This document shows, piece after piece, positions 1-7,232 of a stretch of DNA of 27,682 nt. The notes below the pieces were generated by a model. That model was given only the letters and a program-made list of their open reading frames with translations. It searched no databases and was not told the origin of the DNA. Each line of letters begins with the position of its first letter. The stretch's first letter is position 1. The translations under genes and the position numbers were made by a program. This DNA is from Streptosporangiaceae bacterium (lineage in GTDB: Bacteria; Actinomycetota; Actinomycetes; Streptosporangiales; Streptosporangiaceae): the NCBI GenBank assembly GCA_025934635.1, contig JAICWX010000088.1, forward strand, positions 1 through 27,682, written 5' to 3'.

Positions 1-96
1 GACGTGCGCGCCGCGGGAGGACAGGGCGACGGCAATGGCGCGGCCGAAACCCCGGCTGGCGCCGGTGACCAGTGCCGTCGTTCCGGAAAGTTCTTG
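1..96 (-). pseudogene. short-chain dehydrogenase/reductase N-terminal fragment
   Basis: The reverse strand reads LSGTTALVTGASRGFGRAIA and continues to the window edge. This is the N-terminal Rossmann strand and TGASxGxG cofactor loop of a classical NAD(P)-dependent short-chain dehydrogenase. No ATG, GTG or TTG with a ribosome binding site lies in frame just upstream. Instead the reading frame runs directly into the debris of an MFS transporter gene. I therefore call it a start-less fragment, although the rest of the gene lies outside the window and might be intact. The cofactor-loop match is clear; the substrate is unknown. Confidence 0.6.
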
Positions 97-101
97 CCCT
101 G

Positions 102-519
102 GCGGGATAGGTGCCGTGGACCGGGATGCGGGACAGGTACCAGACCCCGGCGGCGGCGGTCAGCGCGCCGGCGACGATCACCGGGCGGGTGCCGTGCGGG
201 CCGACAGCTGGGTAGCGTCCGCGGCGCCAGGCCCTTAACGCGGAAGATGGAGAACGGGAACAGCGGGTCGCGGCGGCGCAGCTCGGTGACGGTGAAGGCG
301 GCGAGCACGGCGGCCGCCGAGCAGCAGCCCGCCGTAGGTGACCAGGTAACCCGATAGGACCCACTGCAGACCCGGCGCCGAGAAGCCCAGGTCACGACGG
401 ATCGACGGTAAGGCGACGTTCATGATCGAAGAATCGGCGACGTCGAGGAACTGCACCGCGCACAGCAGCAGCAGCCTGCCGCGGCGGGTGGCCAGGAACG
501 AAACGGGCGGGGCGGTCAC
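102..519 (-). pseudogene. collapsed DHA2/EmrB-type MFS drug exporter
   Basis: Three separated pieces of one 14-helix MFS drug:H+ antiporter are packed into about 420 bp in different reading frames. Positions 519 to about 312 give the N-terminus (GTG start, helix 1 with QFLDVADSSIMNVALPSIRR, then LQWVLSGYLVTYGGLLL). Positions about 308 to 224 give a mid-protein piece (ELRRRDPLFPFSIFRVKGLA). Positions about 200 to 102 give a late piece (RPVIVAGALTAAAGVWYLSR followed by IPVHGTYP). The intact family is about 480-550 residues, so most of the gene has been lost through at least two internal deletions with frame changes. The intact TetR gene directly upstream on the same strand was probably its regulator. 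The identification rests on recognisable family motifs, not a database search. Confidence 0.7.
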
Positions 520-547
520 CAGGCCAGCCGCCAGAACTGGACGAATG

Positions 548-590
548 AGTACAGTTCGAAGGCGAGCAGGAAGTGGACGATTTAGTACAG
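548..590. promoter_or_regulatory. paired AGTACAG motifs, possible TetR operator half-sites
   Basis: AGTACAG occurs at 548-554 and 584-590, in the gap between the TetR gene and the dead MFS gene. The inverse, CTGTACT, occurs at 1216-1222 just upstream of the TetR start. Placement on both sides of a TetR gene fits an operator shared by regulator and target, but the surrounding palindromes are imperfect. Confidence 0.35.
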
Positions 591-592
591 AG

Positions 593-1195
593 TCAGCTCG
601 CGTACATCCGGATGTGCGCGAGTCCCGCCTCCACCGCGACGCGCAGCGACGTCATGTCCCGGCGGGCCTGGCTAAGCACCATCCCGCCCTCGATGCTGGC
701 CAGCAGCCCGGTGGCCAGCACGGCGGGCGGAGCGTCCGCGCGCAGTTCCCCGCGCTGGCGCATCCGCTCCAGCGCGTCCGCCAGCAGTAGTTCCCAGGCG
801 TCGAACCCGGCCGCGGCCTGCAGCCGCGCCTCTTCGTTGCGCCCGGCGACCTCGGTGGCCAGCGTCCCGATCGGGCAGCCTGGCATGTCCAGCTGCTCGA
901 ACCCGGCCACGAAGCCCGCCAGCGCCTGCTCAAGACCGGCCAGCGACGACACGGCGCCGAGAGCCTCGGTCAGCCCGGCCACCACCTGCGCGCAGCGGAA
1001 CCCGACCGCCGCCGCCGCCAGCTCATCCCGGCCGCGGAAATAATGGTAGAACTGGCCCTTGCCCGCCCCCGCGGCCGCCAGCACCTCGTCCACGCTCGTG
1101 GCCGCGATCCCCCGCTCCGCGAACAGCTCCGCGGCCCGCTCCACGATCCGCTCCCGGCTGGCGCGCCCGCGCCTGGTCATCGGCTCACTCGGCAT
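593..1195 (-). CDS. TetR/AcrR family transcriptional regulator
   Basis: A 200-residue protein of normal TetR length. The N-terminal helix-turn-helix domain spans about residues 9-55, with RERIVERAAELFAERG, the recognition segment TSVDEVLAAAGAGKGQFYHYF and the usual FRGRDEL continuation. The C-terminal ligand-binding part contains DMPGCPIGTLATEVAGRNE, a pattern seen in TetR repressors of the AcuR/NemR-like group whose C-terminal domain ends in a cysteine-containing motif. It is a likely cytoplasmic repressor of the adjacent exporter, now a pseudogene about 70 bp downstream on the same strand, and possibly of itself through the CTGTACT site upstream. The ATG start at 1195 is chosen; a second ATG five codons later (MTRRG) is possible. 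The ligand is unknown. Confidence 0.88.
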   Translation of the reverse strand: MPSEPMTRRGRASRERIVERAAELFAERGIAATSVDEVLAAAGAGKGQFYHYFRGRDELAAAAVGFRCAQVVAGLTEALGAVSSLAGLEQALAGFVAGFEQLDMPGCPIGTLATEVAGRNEEARLQAAAGFDAWELLLADALERMRQRGELRADAPPAVLATGLLASIEGGMVLSQARRDMTSLRVAVEAGLAHIRMYAS

Positions 1196-1212
1196 GCGCC
1201 CATGCTAACCGC

Positions 1213-1232
1213 GGACTGTACTAGGTAGTCCA
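1213..1232. promoter_or_regulatory. candidate operator upstream of tetR
   Basis: GGACTGTACTAGGTAGTCC lies about 20 bp upstream of the TetR start. Its outer arms GACT and AGTC are inverted, and it contains CTGTACT, the reverse complement of the two AGTACAG motifs on the other side of the gene. It is likely an autoregulatory site; no in-sequence proof of binding. Confidence 0.4.
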
Positions 1233-1233
1233 G

Positions 1234-1498
1234 GACGTCAGGCCCGCCGCCGGCTAGGTGCCGGTGCAGGAAGGCTTGCCCCGGTCCCGGACGCCGCCGG
1301 GGTGTCCCGTGGCGTCCGGACCCGGCGGCCGGGCACGTGCTTCCGCGACATCACCGGCGCTGGCGGGCAGCTTTGGCCGGCAGGCCGCGGGACCGAGCCG
1401 GGCCATGGGCGCGTCCTTGACGACGCCGCAGAACATGCGGCCGCTACGCCAGGCTGGCCGGGTATTTCGATGCTGGGAGCAGGTGCCCGGTTGGTCAG
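1234..1498. other. no supported gene; eroded sequence
   Basis: This stretch contains only open frames without ribosome binding sites or family motifs. On the reverse strand it is what would follow the in-frame TGA of the neighbouring isomerase-like pseudogene. The first few residues after that stop (LTNRAPA) still look like a continuation, and then similarity is lost. Confidence 0.5.
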
Positions 1499-1733
1499 TC
1501 AGAGCAGCAGATCGGATTCGGTGCCCCGGACGGCGGTACCAGCCGCCCGATCGCCCCGGTCGGAATAGACGCCGGTCACCAGCTGGCCGGCCGGGTTGAG
1601 GACGAACCCGGTGGACTGCGGCGAGATCGCGGGTCGTCCACGGCGCCAGGAGGGTCGGCGCCTCGGGACCGAGCTCGTCAAACAGGTCGCTGAGCTGTGC
1701 CCGCTCGGTGTCGTCGAAGAGCAGACTCGTCAT
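1499..1733 (-). pseudogene. collapsed maleylpyruvate isomerase-like (DinB_2/MDMPI) mycothiol-dependent gene
   Basis: The ATG at 1733 opens with ERAQLSDLFDELGPEAPTLL then APWTTRDLAA, the N-terminus typical of actinobacterial mycothiol-dependent maleylpyruvate isomerase family proteins (usually about 200-250 residues). The frame then breaks. A different frame carries GFVLNPAGQLVTGVYSD and AAGTAVRGTESDLLL, which resembles the C-terminal MDMPI domain. That frame hits TGA at 1499-1501 exactly where family members usually have Trp (DLLLW), and reads LTNRAPA beyond it. I infer a large internal deletion plus a Trp-to-stop change. The family assignment comes from recognised motifs only. Confidence 0.55.
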
Positions 1734-1771
1734 ATCGCCGGAGTGTAGTGAGCGGCTACGCGCCCGGGTGC

Positions 1772-2377
1772 CTAGGAAGGCCGCGGCGCGAGCAGGGCGC
1801 GGAGCGCGTTGAGCGCGGCGTGTACGTCGAGTTCGGGGTCGAGCAGCGCTTGCAGCAGCAGCCCGTCGCCGACCGCGCCGAGCAGCGTGGCGATCGCGCT
1901 GGCCGGGGCACCGGTGAAGATCGTGCCGCGCTCCTGCCCGGCGCGGACCGTGGCGATCATCAGCTCGCGGTACCGGGCGAGCATCGAGGCCATCCGCTCC
2001 CGCAGCACCGGGTCGCGCTCGGCCTCGCGCATCGCCTCGAACATCAGCCGGGAGAGCACCGGATCGATTGCGTCGCGGTCGGCCACCTCGGCCGAGACGA
2101 GCCCGATGAAATCCTCCACGCCGGCCAGCGCGGCGAATTCGTCCGCCGGGATAGCCCGCGCGAACGTGAACATCGCCGCCTCGATCAGAAGTTCCTGCTT
2201 GCCGCGGAAGTGGTAGCTGACCGCTCCGTGCGGCAGCCCGGCCCGCTCGGCCACCGCCCGGGTGGTCACCCGTCCCCAGCCGAGCTCGGCGATCAGCTCC
2301 GCGGCCGCCGTCATCAGCTTCTCCCGGGTCGGCGCGGATACAGCCGTCCGATCGGCCTGTCCATTTGACTTGTCCAT
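1772..2377 (-). CDS. TetR family repressor, divergent from DrrAB-type exporter
   Basis: About 201 residues. Residues about 17-60 form the TetR helix-turn-helix (TREKLMTAAAELIAELGWGR, VTTRAVAERAGLPHGAVSYH, then FRGKQELL). The rest is an all-helical ligand-binding domain of the TetR_C type with no recognised ligand motif. The ATG at 2377 is preferred over an in-frame TTG at 2386. The gene is transcribed away from the ABC exporter at 2407, with only about 30 bp between start codons, so a single operator in that gap, for example CCATATGG at 2374-2381, could control both. A role as substrate-responsive repressor of the exporter is inferred from this arrangement. Confidence 0.88.
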   Translation of the reverse strand: MDKSNGQADRTAVSAPTREKLMTAAAELIAELGWGRVTTRAVAERAGLPHGAVSYHFRGKQELLIEAAMFTFARAIPADEFAALAGVEDFIGLVSAEVADRDAIDPVLSRLMFEAMREAERDPVLRERMASMLARYRELMIATVRAGQERGTIFTGAPASAIATLLGAVGDGLLLQALLDPELDVHAALNALRALLAPRPS

Positions 2378-2407
2378 ATGGCCCAATCCAGTGCTAGGCT
2401 GACCGCA
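2370..2407 (+). promoter_or_regulatory. candidate leaderless promoter for the DrrAB-type operon
   Basis: TTGTCC (2370-2375) and TAGGCT (2395-2400) are spaced 19 bp apart, with the -10 ending six bases before the ATG at 2407. That spacing would place the transcript start at or next to the start codon, and no Shine-Dalgarno sequence is visible, so a leaderless mRNA is likely. The palindrome CCATATGG (2374-2381) overlaps the -35 region and the TetR start. Confidence 0.45.
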
Positions 2408-3453
2408 TGATCACGGCAATACCCAGCATTATCGGCGACCTGGCCGTCGAGACGGAGGGGCTGGTCAAGACCTTCGGCGCGACGCGCGCCCTCGACGGCG
2501 TGGACCTCGCCATCCCCCGCGGCAGCGTCTACGGTGTCCTCGGCCCGAACGGCGCCGGCAAGACGACGGCGATCCGCATCCTCGCCACGCTGCTGCGCCC
2601 CGACGGCGGCAGCGCCCGCGTACTCGGCCACGACGTCATCCGCGAGGCCGCCGTCGTGCGGAGGCTGGTCAGCCTCACCGGGCAGTTCGCGTCCGTGGAT
2701 ACCGATCTCACCGCTGAGGAGAACCTGCGGCTGCTCGCCCGGCTGCTCGGCCACTCCCGGCATCAGGCCAGGCGGCGTGCGGGCGAACTGCTCGCGGCGT
2801 TCGACCTCAGCGGCGCCGCCCGGCACCAGGCCGCCCGGCTCTCTGGCGGCATGCGCCGCAAGCTGGACCTTGCGGCCAGCATCATCGTCGCCCCCGACCT
2901 GCTGTTCCTGGACGAGCCAACCACCGGCCTGGACCCGCGCAGCCGCAGCGCACTGTGGGAGATCGTCCGCGGCATCGTGGCGGACGGGACGACTGTGCTG
3001 CTCACCACCCAGTACCTCGACGAGGCCGATAAGCTGGCCGACCGGATCGCCGTCATCGATCACGGCCGGGTGATCGCCGCGGGCACCCGCGGCGAGCTGA
3101 AGAACCGCGTGGGCAGCGCCGGCATCCGGATCCGGCTGCTGGACCCGGCTCACCGGGACCGCGCCCGCGACCTGATCGCCGATCACCGCATCGTCGTGCA
3201 CGACGAGCCCGACCCCGCCGTCATTTCCGCCCGCGTCCCGGCCCAGCAGCGCGCCGGGGCCGCCGGCGAGCTCGCCGCGCACGCGCTCGGCCGGCTCACC
3301 GGCGCCGGGATCGGGGTGAGTGACTTCGCGCTCGGCCAGCCCAGCCTCGACGAGGTTTTCCTCGCGCTCACCGGCAGCCAGGCCGCGCCGGCACAGCCAG
3401 CACAGCCGGAACAGGCGCAGTCAGTACCGGCCGAAACGGAGGCTATCCGATGA
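2407..3453 (+). CDS. ABC exporter ATPase, DrrA (daunorubicin resistance) family
   Basis: A 348-residue cytoplasmic ATPase subunit. It shows Walker [11 protein letters not shown]-loop region [17 protein letters not shown], signature [12 protein letters not shown], Walker [14 protein letters not shown] and an H-loop-region segment [20 protein letters not shown]. Gln stands at the usual His position, as is common in DrrA-type proteins. A C-terminal extension of about 100 residues (DUF4162-like) precedes an Ala/Pro/Gln-rich tail. It is co-transcribed with the permease at 3450, with an ATGA overlap indicating translational coupling. Such pairs export hydrophobic drugs or the host's own metabolites; the substrate cannot be deduced. 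It is likely repressed by the divergent TetR protein. Confidence 0.93.
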   Translation: MITAIPSIIGDLAVETEGLVKTFGATRALDGVDLAIPRGSVYGVLGPNGAGKTTAIRILATLLRPDGGSARVLGHDVIREAAVVRRLVSLTGQFASVDTDLTAEENLRLLARLLGHSRHQARRRAGELLAAFDLSGAARHQAARLSGGMRRKLDLAASIIVAPDLLFLDEPTTGLDPRSRSALWEIVRGIVADGTTVLLTTQYLDEADKLADRIAVIDHGRVIAAGTRGELKNRVGSAGIRIRLLDPAHRDRARDLIADHRIVVHDEPDPAVISARVPAQQRAGAAGELAAHALGRLTGAGIGVSDFALGQPSLDEVFLALTGSQAAPAQPAQPEQAQSVPAETEAIR

Positions 3454-4238
3454 CCGCGCTCGCATGGAATGAGCGCCCGGCCCCGGCCGGCCCGGCGGCA
3501 GCATCCCTCGTGTTCGCATGGCGGTCCCTGCTCAAGATCAGGCACGTACCGGAACAGCTCGGCGACGTCATCGGCATCCCGGTGCTGTTCACGCTGTTGT
3601 TCACCTACCTGTTCGGCGGCGCGCTGGCCGGCTCGACCCACGGCTACCTGCAGTTCCTGCTGCCCGGCACGCTCGCGCTGGCCGTCGTGTTCGTCACCGT
3701 CTACAGCGGCGTCACCCTCAACGCGGACCTCGCCGCCGGGACATTCGACCGGTTCCGGTCCATGCCGGTCTGGCGGCCCGCTCCGATCGTCGGCGCGCTG
3801 ATCGGTGACATCGGACGGTACCTGCTGGCCGGAGGGCTCGTCATCGGGCTCGGGCTCGCGATGGGCTACCGGCCGGCGGGCGGGGCCGCCGGGATGCTCG
3901 CCGCGATCGCGCTCGTCCTGCTGTTCGCCTCGGCCCTGTCGTGGGCCTGGATCACGCTGGGCCTGGTCCTCCGCTCGCCGAACGCCGTGATGAGCATCGG
4001 CTTCGTGATCCTGTTCCCCGTCACGTTCATGAGCAACATCTTCGTCGACCCTGGCACCATGCCCGGCTGGCTGCGCGGCGTCAGCGACGTCAACCCGGTC
4101 AGCCACCTCGTCACCGCCACCCGAACGCTGATGGCCGGCAGCGCCACCACGCCGCAGGTGCTCTGGGCAGTGGCCGCGTCCGGGGGGCTGATCGCGGTCT
4201 TCGCGCCGCTCGCCGTGCTGCTGTACCAGCGGAAGTGA
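3450..4238 (+). CDS. ABC-2 type permease, DrrB family
   Basis: A 262-residue integral membrane protein with about six hydrophobic segments (for example [38 protein letters not shown] and [18 protein letters not shown]). The motif [20 protein letters not shown] near residue 195-215 followed by SHLVTATR is the characteristic ABC-2 C-terminal signature (MPxWLxxxxxxNPxS/T). It would dimerise and pair with the ATPase encoded immediately upstream. The start overlaps the upstream stop (ATGA). The length is normal for DrrB, and nothing is truncated. Confidence 0.93.
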   Translation: MTALAWNERPAPAGPAAASLVFAWRSLLKIRHVPEQLGDVIGIPVLFTLLFTYLFGGALAGSTHGYLQFLLPGTLALAVVFVTVYSGVTLNADLAAGTFDRFRSMPVWRPAPIVGALIGDIGRYLLAGGLVIGLGLAMGYRPAGGAAGMLAAIALVLLFASALSWAWITLGLVLRSPNAVMSIGFVILFPVTFMSNIFVDPGTMPGWLRGVSDVNPVSHLVTATRTLMAGSATTPQVLWAVAASGGLIAVFAPLAVLLYQRK

Positions 4239-4268
4239 ACTCAGCAGCGCGGCCGCCGGGTGACCTCG

Positions 4269-4583
4269 TCACGGGCCCGCCCAGCCGAGCGCGGCCCCCG
4301 GCGGCGGCAGCTCGCCCGTCGCGGTCAGCGCGATCCGGACCGCGCGCCGGTCGCCGGCCTGCCGGTAACGGCGCACCAGGCCCTTACGCACCAGGCGGTC
4401 GCACATCCGGGTCGCCGTCGACGGGTTCACCGCCAGCGCCGCCGCCAGCTCCGCCGTTCCCCGCGGCCCCCGGGCGGCCAGCACCACCAGCGCCCGGCTC
4501 GCGGCCAGCACCGTATCCACCAGCTCATCGGCCACCGCCTGCCCCGGCGGGTACCGCGCTTCGGGAGACCTCTTATCCGGCAT
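4269..4583 (-). CDS. MarR family regulator, C-terminally short
   Basis: 104 residues. The winged-helix core is present: LVDTVLAASRALVVLAARG, then AELAAALAVNPSTATRMCDR, LVRKGLVRRYRQAGDRRAVR and IALTATG (wing). MarR proteins are normally about 140-160 residues, and the C-terminal dimerisation helices after the wing are missing; the frame ends in PPPGAALGWAGP. Since MarR proteins bind DNA as dimers formed by those helices, this one may be non-functional or altered. It lies 40 bp downstream of the ClC gene on the same strand and converges with the DrrB-type gene. A related, more damaged copy lies on the other side of the ClC gene. Confidence 0.65.
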   Translation of the reverse strand: MPDKRSPEARYPPGQAVADELVDTVLAASRALVVLAARGPRGTAELAAALAVNPSTATRMCDRLVRKGLVRRYRQAGDRRAVRIALTATGELPPPGAALGWAGP

Positions 4584-4622
4584 GGGTAAATAGTGCCCGG
4601 GGACAAGTACCAGCGGTACCGA

Positions 4623-6638
4623 TCAGGTCCATCCGCCGTTCCTATCCGCGGCGGCTTGCCTGACGTGACTGCCGCCAGTTGCGTCCGGCTCCGCCGAGCC
4701 GTCGGGCGCTGAGGTCAGCAGGCTGACGTGATCGCCGGGAGCCAGGACGAGTTCCGGGAGGGGCGGCCGGAGCCGGCGGCCGCGCAGGACGGCCAGGGGA
4801 ACGCTGGCCCGCGGCCAGGTGACATCCTTCAGCTTCCGTCCGGCGGCGGGCGAAGCGGAGCCGACGGTGATCACGACGAGCCGGTATCCGGGCAGGGGGG
4901 TCGGCGGGTGCCGCAGGAACGATTCCGGGTCGGCGTGCTCCCCGGCGGCGGCCCGGGCCTGCGCGCTTTCCGCGCGCGGGGTGCTGATCTGGTGGGCGAT
5001 GGCGCGCAGCACCCCGGGGGCCGTAACCCAGCCTTGTACCTGGCGGCCGTCAGCGGACAGGACGGGCAGGCCGTCGTGGCCGAAGGCCTCCAGTTGCCGC
5101 AGGGCCTGGGCGAGGGACTCGGTGCCGAACAGGGCCTGCGGGTCGCCCTGATAGCTGACCGGCCCGGCCGCGGCGGCCCAGTCCGGCGCGGCGCTCCCGC
5201 TGGTTTCCGGCGGTACCGGCAGCAGCGGCCGGAAGGGGCGCATGGCGTCGGCGACCTTGAGGTCGGACAGGGCGCGCCAGGGGGCAGCACGGTCGATGTC
5301 GGTGCCGCGGCGCAGCAGCTTGGTGGTGTAAATCGTGCCGTAGCTCAGCGCGCGGGAGATGGTCGAGGCGATGGCGACCGCCAGCATCACCGGCAGCGTC
5401 AGGCTGAAGTCGCCGGTCATCTCCGCCACGCTGGCCAGCGAGGTCAGCGGGGCGCGGGCGGCAGCGGTGAACACCGCGCCCATCGCGACCACCGCGTACA
5501 GGGCCGGCTGGCCCGCGGCCGCGCCGAAGATGTGGTGCACGACGTCGCCGTAGGCCATGCCGGAGGTGACGCCGATGAACAGGGACGGCGCGAACACGCC
5601 GCCGGAGCCGCCGATGCCGATGGACAGGCTGGTCGCGACGATCTTGGCGAAGGCCAGCAGGATCACGAACCACAGCGCGTACTGGCCCGCGGTGGTCTTG
5701 TCCATCACCGGGTAGCCGACCCCGTACAGCTGCGGAAGCGCGAGCAGCAGCAGTCCGAGCGCGAGGCCGCCCACGGCGGGCCTGGCCCACTCCGGGCGGC
5801 CTTTCCACAGCCGGTCAAACCGGTCCTCGGCCTTGTACAGCACCGCCTTGAACGCCAGGCCCATCAGCGCGGCGACCACCGCCAGCGCCGCGACGAGCAG
5901 GTAGGTGCCGACGTGGTGCAGCGCGATGCCGGGCGGGAAGCCGGACAGGAACGGCTTGTCGCCCAGGAAGGGGATGGCGGTGATGTCGGCGATCATGGCC
6001 GCGAGCATCACGGTGAACAGCGCGTCGACGGAGAACTCCCGCAAGATGATCTCCACGCCGAAGAACACCCCGGTGATCGGCGCGTTGAAGGTGGCGGCGA
6101 TACCGCCCGCCGCGCCGCAGGCGACCAGGATCCGCAGCCGGTTTTCCGGCATCTTGATCCGCTGGCCGATGCTGGAGGCCAGTGCGGAGCCGATCTGGAC
6201 GATCGGCCCCTCCCGGCCGACCGAACCGCCGGTCCCGATGCACAGCGCCGAGGCCAGCGCCTTGACCACGCTGACCGGCGGCCGGATCCGGCCGCCGTTA
6301 TCGGCGACCGCGATCATCACCTCGGGCACGCCGTGGCCGCGGGCCTCGCGGGCGTACCGGTAGATCAGCGGCCCGTACAGCAGTCCGCCGATCACCGGGA
6401 TGACCACGAAGAATCCCAGGCCCAGCCACGGCAGGTGCGCGCTGCCCAGGTAACCCTGCTGGCCGAACTCACTGTGCCCGCTGGCCAGCCAGGTGAAGAA
6501 GTTGATCAGGTACCGGAACGCCACCGCGCCCAGCCCCGACCCCGCCCCGATCAGCAGGGCGAGCAGGAACATGCCGCCGCGGCCCGCCCGCAGCCACCCG
6601 GCCGCCCTGGCGGGCAGCTTAGCCGCCAGCTCCGTCAC
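4623..6638 (-). CDS. ClC family chloride channel/transporter with CBS and RCK-C-like tail
   Basis: 671 residues. The membrane core (about residues 20-440) carries the ClC anion-binding signatures GTGGSVGREGP (gating Glu143), GGIAATFNAPITGVFFGVE and GIGGSGGVFAPSLFIG. By hand alignment to E. coli ClC, the internal proton-pathway Glu203 falls on Ile in GVEII, so proton coupling may be absent. The cytoplasmic tail has a CBS-like region (about 460-560) and a final RCK-C/TrkA-C-like module (YRLVVITVGSASPAAGRKL to LVLAPGDHVSLLTS). The GTG start at 6638 has a GAGGGG ribosome binding site and overlaps, as GTGA, the stop of the preceding damaged MarR frame, suggesting an ancestral marR-clc operon. Confidence 0.92.
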   Translation of the reverse strand: MTELAAKLPARAAGWLRAGRGGMFLLALLIGAGSGLGAVAFRYLINFFTWLASGHSEFGQQGYLGSAHLPWLGLGFFVVIPVIGGLLYGPLIYRYAREARGHGVPEVMIAVADNGGRIRPPVSVVKALASALCIGTGGSVGREGPIVQIGSALASSIGQRIKMPENRLRILVACGAAGGIAATFNAPITGVFFGVEIILREFSVDALFTVMLAAMIADITAIPFLGDKPFLSGFPPGIALHHVGTYLLVAALAVVAALMGLAFKAVLYKAEDRFDRLWKGRPEWARPAVGGLALGLLLLALPQLYGVGYPVMDKTTAGQYALWFVILLAFAKIVATSLSIGIGGSGGVFAPSLFIGVTSGMAYGDVVHHIFGAAAGQPALYAVVAMGAVFTAAARAPLTSLASVAEMTGDFSLTLPVMLAVAIASTISRALSYGTIYTTKLLRRGTDIDRAAPWRALSDLKVADAMRPFRPLLPVPPETSGSAAPDWAAAAGPVSYQGDPQALFGTESLAQALRQLEAFGHDGLPVLSADGRQVQGWVTAPGVLRAIAHQISTPRAESAQARAAAGEHADPESFLRHPPTPLPGYRLVVITVGSASPAAGRKLKDVTWPRASVPLAVLRGRRLRPPLPELVLAPGDHVSLLTSAPDGSAEPDATGGSHVRQAAADRNGGWT

Positions 6639-6919
6639 GCCTGGCCCCCCTCGACCGGATGGCCACGGTGGCCGGGCACTCGCGGCCGGGGTGCCTCCCC
6701 GGCCGGTACGGGCCGCTGGCTGCCGGGTACCTCGCCGGTGGCGTCCGCGCCCGGTGCCGCCGGATGAGTCCCTTGCGCACCAGCCGGTCGCCCATCCGGT
6801 CCGCGGTCGCGACCGCGACCAGCGAGCGGCTCGCGGTCAGCACCGTGTCTACCGCGGCCGTCTGGCCGGTACCTCCGCGCCGGGCCAGCCGTCTCCCTTG
6901 CGTTAGACAATATTTGCAT
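6635..6919 (-). pseudogene. MarR family regulator, frameshifted and internally deleted
   Basis: The reverse strand carries VDTVLTASRSLVAVA directly followed by DRMGDRLVRKGLIRRHRA. The MarR protein downstream of the ClC gene reads VDTVLAASRALVVLA and RMCDRLVRKGLVRRYRQ, with about 22 residues in between, so here the recognition helix has been deleted. The ATG at 6919 (MQILSNARETAGPARR) starts in a different frame that runs to a TGA overlapping the ClC start codon. The gene is therefore broken by at least one frameshift and one deletion. Its promoter and operator remain clean, which points to recent loss. Confidence 0.65.
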
Positions 6920-6953
6920 TCTGCAATTATACGATGGTGCACCCTTCACCCAA
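6914..6953 (-). promoter_or_regulatory. promoter with MarR-type operator for the marR remnant-clc operon
   Basis: On the reverse strand, TTGGGT (6953-6948) and a perfect TATAAT (6931-6926) are spaced 16 bp apart. The perfect inverted repeat TTGCA-GAA-TGCAA (6926-6914) abuts the -10, covers the predicted transcript start and resembles known MarR-family sites of the TTGCAnnnTGCAA kind. The ATG at 6919 lies inside the repeat, where the transcript should begin, so the mRNA is probably leaderless. This 40 bp is strikingly AT-rich for the window. Confidence 0.7.
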
Positions 6954-7063
6954 TTTGCCGGGCGGGCGTACGCCGACTGCCCCCCGGCCGCGGTGGCGAT
7001 GGGCCGGCAGAGCGCCCCCGTGCGGCGGCTGGGGCCGGGCAGGGGGCGGGCACAGCCCAGAGG

Positions 7064-7206
7064 TCAGCCCGCGGAGCTACCCGTGAAAACGCTGAGCAGC
7101 TTGCCGTGCGAATCCGGATCGGCCGGGACCAGGACGTCGTCGCCGGGACGGAGTTTCACAGGTCCGGCGGCAGCTGCGCACAATCCTCGCCAGGTACGAG
7201 GCCCAT
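7064..7206 (-). pseudogene. small frameshifted ORF with strong ribosome binding site
   Basis: Downstream of the LacI gene, a GGGGGAG ribosome binding site sits four bases before the ATG at 7206, but the frame (MGLVPGEDCAQLPPDL) stops after 16 codons. One base away, another frame continues as VKLRPGDDVLVPADPD, SHGKLLSVFTGSSAG and a stop at 7064. The two halves join naturally into a protein of about 47 residues if one base is changed. The second half resembles the end of an RCK-C-type domain (RPGDxVLV). It could be a genuinely tiny peptide, a remnant or a sequencing error. Confidence 0.3.
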
Positions 7207-7232
7207 TTCACTCCCCCCGTTCGTTGCTGAGA

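Noticed and set aside
4728..6767. 679-codon open frame on the plus strand opposite the ClC gene
   Set aside because: It is rich in Gly, Arg, Ala and Gln-type shadow composition, has no domain and is fully explained by codon bias of the ClC gene on the other strand.
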